Both the position numbers and the translations under genes were made by a program. Below, in pieces: positions 42,953-49,930 of a stretch of 64,000 bases of DNA; within the stretch, counting starts at the first letter, position 1; each line of letters opens with the position of its first letter. The stretch comes from Yinghuangia elevatio (GTDB taxonomy: Bacteria > Actinomycetota > Actinomycetes > Streptomycetales > Streptomycetaceae): NCBI RefSeq assembly GCF_040649515.1, contig NZ_JBEZFP010000025.1, forward strand, positions 20,249-84,248, in the 5' to 3' direction. Under the pieces are notes generated by a model. It ran no database searches and was not told the DNA's origin. It saw nothing but the letters and a program-made list of their open reading frames with translations.

Positions 42953-43666
42953 CTACTGCGCCTTCGCCCCGGTCTTCGCGAGCTGGGCCTTGGCGAGCTT
43001 GTCCACCTGGGCGCGCAGCAGTACCTCGGGCACCGCGTCGGCGCCGGCCCCGGGGTCGTTCAGCGTCGACGTGAGGACCAGCGCGGAGCCCTTGCGGACG
43101 ACGGTGTACGGGATGCTCAGCGCGCCCGCGTCCGTCGTCATCGTGAGACGGAAGAACAGCGTCCCGTCGCCGAGCCACGGGGACTCGCCGACGGCGGTCG
43201 CGGCCGGGGCGATGCTGTCGCCGCCGGCCTGCCGGACGCCGAAGCCGGCACAGGTCGGCAGAGCCGCGCGCGCGGCGTCGAGGAGCTGCGCGGCCTGGCC
43301 TTCCTTGTACTGGTTGACGCCTATGTGTGCGGCGCCGCCCAGGCCGTCGGGGCCCAGGAGGCCGGCGTCGGCCTGCCCGGTCGGGGCGATGTCGGCGGAC
43401 CGGCCGGAGACCAGGTCCATCACGGGCTGGCATGCCGAACGGTCCGCCTCGGCGATCTCGTCGTCCCCGACCGGCGCCCCGCCGCCGGTGAGTTCCCAGC
43501 CCGGCGGCAGCTCCTGCTGGGCGAGCAGTACGGCCCGGAGTTCGTCGCCGCTCAGCGCGTCGGGCGCCTTCCGGCCGCCGTCGCCACCGCCTCCGCACGC
43601 CGTCGCGGCCGACAGGAACAGGGGTACGGCGACGACACCGGCAATGCGGCGGTAAGGCACACGCAT
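42953..43666 (-). CDS. PknH-like sensor-domain lipoprotein (paralogue 3)
   Basis: A 237-residue lipoprotein with lipobox LSAATAC near residue 24. It has almost no linker, so the domain starts early with ELRAVLLAQQELPPGW. The two conserved Cys are in SACQPVMDLV and PTCAGFG. It is the shortest of the five paralogues and the most downstream of a leftward trio. Confidence 0.78.
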   Translation of the reverse strand: MRVPYRRIAGVVAVPLFLSAATACGGGGDGGRKAPDALSGDELRAVLLAQQELPPGWELTGGGAPVGDDEIAEADRSACQPVMDLVSGRSADIAPTGQADAGLLGPDGLGGAAHIGVNQYKEGQAAQLLDAARAALPTCAGFGVRQAGGDSIAPAATAVGESPWLGDGTLFFRLTMTTDAGALSIPYTVVRKGSALVLTSTLNDPGAGADAVPEVLLRAQVDKLAKAQLAKTGAKAQ

Positions 43667-43752
43667 GGACTTCCTCGGGCTGAACGGTGGGGACGCCGTG
43701 AACGGCCACCCTATGCGGCACCGGAGTCCCCCGCTGGACCCGGCGGCCGGGG

Positions 43753-44595
43753 TCAGCCCTTCAGCGCGGCGGCCACCTTGTCCGCCTGCGTCTTCACCTG
43801 GGCGTCGGGAATGTACTCGGCGCCGAAGCTGGTGTTCTCCGGACGGCTGTCGAACCGCACGAGGACCGAGCCCACCCGCACGAACTGCAGGCGGGAGGTC
43901 ATCGTGGGCGCGTCCGGGTCGGCCATCGTCTTCTCATCGCCCCACGTGACGTCGAGCCACAACGAGCCGTCGCCGAACTGCGGCTGGTGCTCGCCGACAT
44001 CGAAGCGGTAGGCGGTCCTCTCGCCCTTGACGTTGGTCGCGACGACCTCCAGGCAGTCGTGCTTCGAGGCGATCAGCACGGCCGCGTCCAGGGTCTTGGC
44101 GAACGCGTCGCCGTCGTAGCGGACGAGGTCGAGCCGGGTCGTCGTGCCCTTGTCGGCCGCCGTGGCCAAGGTCTCCCCGGCGTTCGCGGCGGCTTTCGGC
44201 CCGGCTCCCGTCATGACGTCCAGCAACGGCTGGCAGGCAACCTCAACTGTCTTCATCGGGCTGCTGCCGTAGGCCGCTCCGTCGCCCGGCGTGACCGTCC
44301 AGCCTTTGCCCAGTTCATTCTGGGTGACAAGGGCCGCCTTCAACTGCGCGGAGGTGAGGGCTTTTCCGGCGACCGGCCCGGCCGATGTCGGAACGCGGGT
44401 ATCCGCGCTCGACCCCGGTGCGACGGACGAAGGGGGCGGCGCGATCGATGTCGGCGCGCTCTCGCCGCCTTTGTTGTCGACCTTGTCGACCTTGTCGGCC
44501 TTCTTGTCGCCGTCCGAACCGAATTCGCAGGCTGCGGTGAATATCAGCAACGGGGTCAAGGCCGCTGCGGCAATGCGTGTGCGTGCGGAACGCAT
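43753..44595 (-). CDS. PknH-like sensor-domain lipoprotein (paralogue 4)
   Basis: A 280-residue lipoprotein with lipobox FTAAC, then a charged and Ser/Pro linker to about 75. The domain starts QLKAALVTQNELGKGW and carries the Cys pair (VACQPLLDVM and KHDCLEVV). It is more similar to paralogue 5 than to the 18-19 kb copies in the QPLL block. An 86-bp gap separates it from paralogue 3. Confidence 0.78.
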   Translation of the reverse strand: MRSARTRIAAAALTPLLIFTAACEFGSDGDKKADKVDKVDNKGGESAPTSIAPPPSSVAPGSSADTRVPTSAGPVAGKALTSAQLKAALVTQNELGKGWTVTPGDGAAYGSSPMKTVEVACQPLLDVMTGAGPKAAANAGETLATAADKGTTTRLDLVRYDGDAFAKTLDAAVLIASKHDCLEVVATNVKGERTAYRFDVGEHQPQFGDGSLWLDVTWGDEKTMADPDAPTMTSRLQFVRVGSVLVRFDSRPENTSFGAEYIPDAQVKTQADKVAAALKG

Positions 44596-44654
44596 CGAAG
44601 TCCTTTGCTCACGATGAAGGCTGCCCGACAGGGGGACGCGAACAGCCGAAAGCA

Positions 44655-44678
44655 GCCCGCATCCAGAAGGATGCGGGC
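44655..44678 (-). terminator. Hairpin upstream of lipoprotein paralogue 4
   Basis: GCCCGCATCC (44655-44664) pairs perfectly with 44669-44678 around AGAA. It is the second hairpin after paralogue 5 and may back up that terminator. Confidence 0.5.
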
Positions 44679-44762
44679 ATAAAGAGCTGTCGGGGCTCAG
44701 ACAGGGGATCGTAGCGGGACGGACGATCTTGTGGTGCGGGAATTGTTTCGGACCCGAACAAC

Positions 44763-44796
44763 AGGACGGGGCGACCCGGTTGGGCCGCCCCGTCCT
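44763..44796 (-). terminator. Lipoprotein paralogue 5 terminator
   Basis: AGGACGGGGCG (44763-44773) pairs perfectly with CGCCCCGTCCT (44786-44796). It lies about 30 bp beyond the stop. Confidence 0.72.
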
Positions 44797-44826
44797 GGGC
44801 GTCAGTGGTGCCGCGTCAGCGTGTCG

Positions 44827-45564
44827 TCAGCCCTTCTGGGCCTTCACGAGCTTGTCGTACTGCGCACGCAGCATCTCGTCGGGCATGACCGGGTTGGTGG
44901 CCGCGGGGTCCTCCAGGTCGAAGCTCAACGCCATGCCCTGGACGATCACCGGGCCGTTGCGCACGAACGACAGGGTCCAGGGCTCGCCGTCCATGCCGTA
45001 CGTGATGGTCAGCGAATCGTCGCCGTAGCCGAGCTTCTTGCTGTCCTGGATCGTGTACTCGGTCTTGGTGCCTTCCTCGTCCGTGCCGACGAACTGCGAC
45101 GTGCACTTGGCCAAGGAGTCATGCACCTCGGAGGCCAATTTCTCGGCCTTGTCGCCGTCGAACTGGCCCAGCGCCAGCCAGTACGTCGTCTTGCTGCTGT
45201 TGTCGGCCTTGGTGGCCGCGGCCGAGGCGCTCTCGTTCGGCATGTGGTCCTTGTCCGCGGCAATCAACTGGAGCAGCGGCTGGCACTCCGGCTTGTCCGA
45301 GGTCTCCACCCCGGTGCCGTCGTCCTCCGGCGAGCCAGCGGCGACCTTGTAGCCGGGCAGCTCCGCGGACGTCAACAGCGCGGCCTTCAACTGCTCCGCC
45401 GTGAGGCGCTTGGTGTCCGACGCGCCGGACGACGAACCGGCAGTCGGCGACTGCGCCGTATTACCCGCCTTGTCGCCCTTGTCGTCGTCCGAGCCGCACG
45501 CCGTTCCCAACGCGACCAGTGGGACGACGGCGAAAACGGCGAAACGCTTGCCAAAGAAACCCAT
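44827..45564 (-). CDS. PknH-like sensor-domain lipoprotein (paralogue 5)
   Basis: A 245-residue lipoprotein with lipobox LGTAC near residue 23, a short Asp/Ser linker, then QLKAALLTSAELPGYK and the Cys pair (PECQPLLQLI and AKCTSQF). The ATG at 45564 has AAGGAAG upstream and gives a normal signal peptide. It heads the lipoprotein trio and is divergent from the first dynamin-like GTPase across 223 bp. Confidence 0.78.
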   Translation of the reverse strand: MGFFGKRFAVFAVVPLVALGTACGSDDDKGDKAGNTAQSPTAGSSSGASDTKRLTAEQLKAALLTSAELPGYKVAAGSPEDDGTGVETSDKPECQPLLQLIAADKDHMPNESASAAATKADNSSKTTYWLALGQFDGDKAEKLASEVHDSLAKCTSQFVGTDEEGTKTEYTIQDSKKLGYGDDSLTITYGMDGEPWTLSFVRNGPVIVQGMALSFDLEDPAATNPVMPDEMLRAQYDKLVKAQKG

Positions 45565-45737
45565 GCAGAAAGCTTCCTTCGGGAATTCGGCCTCCGAGGA
45601 GTCCGGAGAGGGCCGACCGATTGGGCCTGACAAGGCGTCAGGTTCTCGTGAACACGCCTTCTTGTCCAACTCATTAGCCCGGCGCCACCCGCGGACCGTG
45701 TCGTTCCCCTTCCGTCCCGGCACCGCCGGGGCGCACG

Positions 45738-45766
45738 TTGACGCGGCTGACCGGCCCCGCCAGACT
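45738..45766 (+). promoter_or_regulatory. Candidate promoter of the dynamin-like island
   Basis: TTGACG (45738-45743), 17-bp spacer, CAGACT (45761-45766) gives a plausible main-sigma promoter, with a transcript start about 15 nt before the ATG at 45788 and GGGGGGAG within the leader. Confidence 0.45.
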
Positions 45767-45787
45767 GGCCACACTCTGGGGGGAGCC

Positions 45788-47971
45788 ATGCACGTGGGTA
45801 TGACTCATGGGCCGGGCGTGAACCGGTCCGAAGTCGCGAGCGAACAACGCCGCGACACGATCGAAGCCCTGACCGAGGTGTCCGACCACCTCGAATTCGC
45901 CAAGGGCCTGATACGCCGCACCGTCGCCGACCGCGAGCGGCTCGGCGACCTGGACGCGCGCATCCGGGCGGTCGAGGACCGGCTGCGCGACGACCGGTAC
46001 TACCTCGCGGTCATCGGCGAATTCTCGGCCGGCAAGAGCACGTTCATCAACGCGCTGCTCGGCCAGGACCTCCTGCCCACCTCCGCCCTGCGCACCACCG
46101 CCGCCGCGACCCGCATCACGCACGGGCCGGAGTTCGCGCTCCAGGTCAGGTTCCGCAACGACGGCATCCGCTACATGTACCCGCACGGGCGCAGCGAAGG
46201 CGCCGAGAGCCCGCTCGGGCGCATGCTGCTGCACCTCGCGCCGTACCTGCGCGTCCCGAGCGACACGGCCGGCATCCTGTCGCTGCTGACCGCCGACGAG
46301 CGCATCGCACCGCACCTGGAGTACCTGGAGGTACGCCACCCCGCGACGCCGCTCCGGGACGGCCTCGTCATCATCGACACGCCTGGCACCAACGCCGAAG
46401 TGGGCCACACCGACATCACCAGCGAGGTGATGCGCTCCGAGGCGGACCTCGCGGCCGTCCTCACGCCGTCGGCCTCCCCCGCCTCCTCGTCGCTGGCCGG
46501 CTTCCTCACCGACGCGCTCGACCCCGGGCTGCTGCGCCGCTGCATCTTCCTCGTGACGAAGATGGACCACGTCGAGGACGACGAGCACGACGACCTGCTC
46601 AACCACGTCCGGCGCCGGTTCGCGCGACTCCTGGACCTGGACGACGTCGTGGTGGAGGGCGTCGCCGCCGACGCCGTCCTGCGGCGCGCGACGGGCCGGC
46701 CGCTGCTCGGGCCGGAACAGGAGTACTGGGCCGACGTCTTCCCCGGCACCCTCGCCGCGCTGCGCGACCAGATGCAGCGCCAGCGCATCATCGCCGTGTC
46801 CGACCACCTGCTCCGCCTCCTCGAGGACGTACTCGGCGACCTGGGCACGGAACTGGCGCAGGCGCAGGGGCGGTTGGCCCAGGAGGAGGAAGAGCTCGGC
46901 CAGGCCCGCATCCCCGACCTCGCGGCCTTCGCGCAGCGCCACACGGTACGCGCGGACCTGCTGGTCGAGTCCGGCGCCGAGAACGCCCGCCGTGCCGTCG
47001 GGGCCATGGCCGCGCAATGGCAGCAGTACACGCGGCGCTCCATAGACGCGGCGATCGACGCGGCGGCGACACCCGACGACATGCGCCGGGTCATCCGGAC
47101 CGACGTACCCGACCTGATCCGCCGCGATCTGCCGCGTATCGGCGACGTCGTGCAGGGGGCGGTGACCGCCGCCCTGGCGGCGGGCGCGCGCGAGGCGGAG
47201 GCCGCCGTGGAGGCGGCGTTCGAGGCCGAGTACGCCAAGCTCGACCAGGCGGCCGTCCGCGTCGTCCGGCCCGACGTCACCGTCGTGAGCGGCACGCAGC
47301 TCGCCCACAACGCGCTGCTGGCGTACGAGTCCAACGTCTCGGGTGTCACACAACAGCTACGGGCGGTTCGCCAACAGGCAACAAGATCAGGTCCCATCGG
47401 CTCCGGGGTCGACCAGTGGTTCGCCTCGATGCCCCCGCCGAGCGGCCCTCTGCGCGGCACCGTGCCGCCCAACATGCCCCCTCCGGTGCCTCGGCATTCC
47501 GGGCAATACGGGGCGTCGATTCCGGACAGACACCCTGTAAATCCACCCCAAGCACTTCCCTCCGTACCGCCGCCCCCGGGGCTCCAACCGCGCGGTGGGC
47601 TGGGCGGTTTCGCGGCCCGGATCGCCGACTCGATGGCAACCACGGACATGCCGGCGCTGCGGAACCACGCACGGGCGGAAATGCATCAGACACTCCAGAC
47701 GGTCGCCACCGGCCTCGCGGTCCAGATCGACGAGGCCATCGAGGCGGCGACCGACCACTACGCGGGGACCGTTCGGGACCACGTGGAGCAGTACCGGGCC
47801 ACGTACGAGCGGACGGTGGCCGAGATGGTCACCGAGCACCACCGGCGCGAGGCCATCCTCGCGGCGCGCAAGACCCTGCTGCAGGACGCGAGCAGGCAGA
47901 CGGAACGGCGACGCGCGACGGTCAACTCCCAACGCGAACGCCTCTCAACTCGGGGGGGAACCCGAATATGA
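45788..47971 (+). CDS. Dynamin-like GTPase 1
   Basis: A 727-residue bacterial dynamin family protein. The G domain has P-loop GEFSAGKST (77-85), the switch I region with TSALRTTAAATR, G3 IIDTPG (195-200) and G4 VTKMD (about 257). Helical stalk regions follow, interrupted by a Pro-rich disordered stretch (about 530-610, with PPPSGPLRGTVPPNMPPPVP). No strong membrane helix is seen. The ATG at 45788 has GGGGGGAG upstream. The stop overlaps the next start by 4 nt. Dynamin-like proteins remodel or tether membranes; the role here is unknown. Confidence 0.88.
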   Translation: MHVGMTHGPGVNRSEVASEQRRDTIEALTEVSDHLEFAKGLIRRTVADRERLGDLDARIRAVEDRLRDDRYYLAVIGEFSAGKSTFINALLGQDLLPTSALRTTAAATRITHGPEFALQVRFRNDGIRYMYPHGRSEGAESPLGRMLLHLAPYLRVPSDTAGILSLLTADERIAPHLEYLEVRHPATPLRDGLVIIDTPGTNAEVGHTDITSEVMRSEADLAAVLTPSASPASSSLAGFLTDALDPGLLRRCIFLVTKMDHVEDDEHDDLLNHVRRRFARLLDLDDVVVEGVAADAVLRRATGRPLLGPEQEYWADVFPGTLAALRDQMQRQRIIAVSDHLLRLLEDVLGDLGTELAQAQGRLAQEEEELGQARIPDLAAFAQRHTVRADLLVESGAENARRAVGAMAAQWQQYTRRSIDAAIDAAATPDDMRRVIRTDVPDLIRRDLPRIGDVVQGAVTAALAAGAREAEAAVEAAFEAEYAKLDQAAVRVVRPDVTVVSGTQLAHNALLAYESNVSGVTQQLRAVRQQATRSGPIGSGVDQWFASMPPPSGPLRGTVPPNMPPPVPRHSGQYGASIPDRHPVNPPQALPSVPPPPGLQPRGGLGGFAARIADSMATTDMPALRNHARAEMHQTLQTVATGLAVQIDEAIEAATDHYAGTVRDHVEQYRATYERTVAEMVTEHHRREAILAARKTLLQDASRQTERRRATVNSQRERLSTRGGTRI

Positions 47972-49623
47972 CCGAGAACTACGGCGAGGACCTGTACGAG
48001 GCTCCGGCCGACCTCGACGACACGGCGTACGACACGACCCTCGCGGAGGACACCGCGGGCAGCGACCTGCTGTGGGAGACCGAGGGCACCGACGGCCAGA
48101 CCCTGGACGCGGTGACCGAGGAGACCGGCACCGACCCGCTGACGGACGTCGCGCCGGCGCCCGAGATCCCGGAGTACACCGACCCGCTGGAGGTCCCGCA
48201 GGGCGGCGACGTGCCGGTGCCCGAGGGCTACGTGGACCCGCTGGAGGTCCCCCAGGGCGGCGACGTTCCGGTTCCCGACGACTACGTCGACCCGTCGACG
48301 CCGGTCGACCCGACCGACGGCAGCGACCCGTACGCGGACGCGGGCACCGAGGACCCGTACGGCGACGCCGGGGCCGAGGACCCGTACGCCGAGGGCACCG
48401 TCGACCCGAACGACCCGAACGTGGGCCTGGACCCGTCGGACCCGAACTACGACCACTACTACGCCGAGCACGGCTACCCGTACGAGGGCCCGAGCGACGT
48501 CGCGGACGTCCCGGTCGAGGACGACAACAGCGAGGCGCCGAGCGACCCGCTGCCGACCGACATCCCGAGCGACTACGCGGACTACGACCCCGACGCGTAC
48601 GTGCCCACCGAGTACCCGTACGAGAACCCCTACGAGTACCCGGGCTACGACGAGGGCTACGACCCGTACGCCGAGCCGGGCTACGACCCGTACGCCGAGG
48701 GCGCCCCGTACGGCGGCGACTACGACGTGGTCTACGACCCGTGCTGGGGTGACTACGGCTACGACCCGTACAACGACATCTTCGTCGAGGTCAACGTCAC
48801 GGTCGAAGGCGATGTGTACGTCGAGGGCGACCAGAGCGCCGACGTGTACGTGGTCGACGAGGGCGACACGTACGTCGACAACTCCACGACCTACGTGGAC
48901 AACTCGACCACCGTCGAGGACCACTCGACGAACGTCGAGTACACCGAGACCACCGTGGTCCAGGAAGAGGTCGTCTACTACGAGGGCTACGACGCCGACG
49001 CCGTGCCGCCCTACGAGTCCTACGGCCCGATGGAGATCGCGCACTACACGCCGGACTGGAGCGTCGCGGACTTCGACGGCGCGGGCGACCCGCTGGCCGA
49101 CGCCGCGTACTTCCACGAGGTGGAGAACCCGGTCAACGCGCCGCTCGCGACCGAGGGCGCGATCATCGAGAAGCTGACCGGCGAGCCGTACAACGAGGCC
49201 GCGCTGGTCCAGCAGGCCGAGAACGCCGGCTTCTTCGACTCCGAGCTGGGCATGACGAACACCGACGTCGGCAGCCTCCTGGAGCTGCACGGCATCGAGA
49301 CCGAGACGGTGTACGACGCCGACGTCAACACCCTCATCGACGCGCTGGAGACCGGCGACCCGGTCATGGCGGTCGTGGACCTCAACGAGACCGGCATCCC
49401 GATGCGCGACGTCGTCACCGGCGAGCCCATCGAGCAAAACCCGTCGGTCATGGGGTCGGTGTGGGTCACCGGCATGGACGTGCAGCCCGACGGCTCCGTC
49501 TACGTCATCGTCAACGACCCGTCCTGGCCCGAGGGCCAGACCCAGGCCATCGCCCTGGAGGACTTCACGAACGCGTGGTACGACGGCGGCAACCAGGCGG
49601 TCATCGCGCACCAGCCGGTGTGA
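47968..49623 (+). CDS. Acidic Tyr/Asp/Pro-rich protein with degenerate C39-like domain
   Basis: A 551-residue protein. Residues 1-350 are low-complexity, strongly acidic and rich in Tyr, Pro and Gly. They include an 18-residue tandem duplication (72-89 and 90-107, DPLEVPQGGDVPVPEGYV type), DPYADAG/DPYGDAG/DPYAEG repeats, and YVDNSTT repeats. The last 200 residues resemble papain-like C39 folds (EGAIIEKLTGEPYNEAALVQ, then GSVYVIVNDPSWPEGQTQAI). The expected catalytic Cys and His are missing (VENPVNAP and SVWVTGMD). It is translationally coupled to GTPase 1 by a 4-nt overlap. No signal peptide is seen. Function unknown. Confidence 0.75.
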   Translation: MTENYGEDLYEAPADLDDTAYDTTLAEDTAGSDLLWETEGTDGQTLDAVTEETGTDPLTDVAPAPEIPEYTDPLEVPQGGDVPVPEGYVDPLEVPQGGDVPVPDDYVDPSTPVDPTDGSDPYADAGTEDPYGDAGAEDPYAEGTVDPNDPNVGLDPSDPNYDHYYAEHGYPYEGPSDVADVPVEDDNSEAPSDPLPTDIPSDYADYDPDAYVPTEYPYENPYEYPGYDEGYDPYAEPGYDPYAEGAPYGGDYDVVYDPCWGDYGYDPYNDIFVEVNVTVEGDVYVEGDQSADVYVVDEGDTYVDNSTTYVDNSTTVEDHSTNVEYTETTVVQEEVVYYEGYDADAVPPYESYGPMEIAHYTPDWSVADFDGAGDPLADAAYFHEVENPVNAPLATEGAIIEKLTGEPYNEAALVQQAENAGFFDSELGMTNTDVGSLLELHGIETETVYDADVNTLIDALETGDPVMAVVDLNETGIPMRDVVTGEPIEQNPSVMGSVWVTGMDVQPDGSVYVIVNDPSWPEGQTQAIALEDFTNAWYDGGNQAVIAHQPV

Positions 49624-49930
49624 CGCAGCTAGTGCGATGACCACGAACCTTCACCGGTTCTCGCCACCCGGACACCGCGCCTCGCGGCGTTGCAGGACCT
49701 CGCGAGTACGGCCCGGTACGAGCTTCGGCCCTGCGCCTTGCTCCGGAGGGCCGCCCGGCCCGGCGGCACGGCACCGAACGACGAGAACCGGCAAACGTTT
49801 GCGGCCACCGCACTGGCGGTACGCCGGGGCCCGCACCTCTGACATGCGGTGCGGCCCCGGCCCCTACCCGGCGTGCTCCATCGGCTCAACCTGCCCTCAT
49901 ACCACCAGACTTCCCTGAGAGGAATCCTCC
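49624..49930. other. Intergenic region inside the dynamin-like island
   Basis: About 307 bp between the acidic protein gene and GTPase 2. It carries a strong hairpin at 49823-49861 and a less GC-rich stretch around 49785-49805. GTPase 2 may therefore be transcribed separately. I see no gene. Confidence 0.5.
49823..49861 (+). terminator. Terminator within the dynamin-like island
   Basis: GCCGGGGCC-C-GCAC (49823-49836) pairs with 49849-49861 over 13 bp with one bulged C. Confidence 0.65.

Noticed and set aside
48181..48420. CRISPR-like repeat array
   Set aside because: The repeats are in frame within the acidic protein, vary in unit length, and have no spacer structure.
47758..49644. Val/Arg/Asp-rich open frame antisense to the acidic protein gene
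   Set aside because: A consequence of the repeated GAC/TAC codons on the plus strand; the repeats read as DVVRVV-type nonsense.
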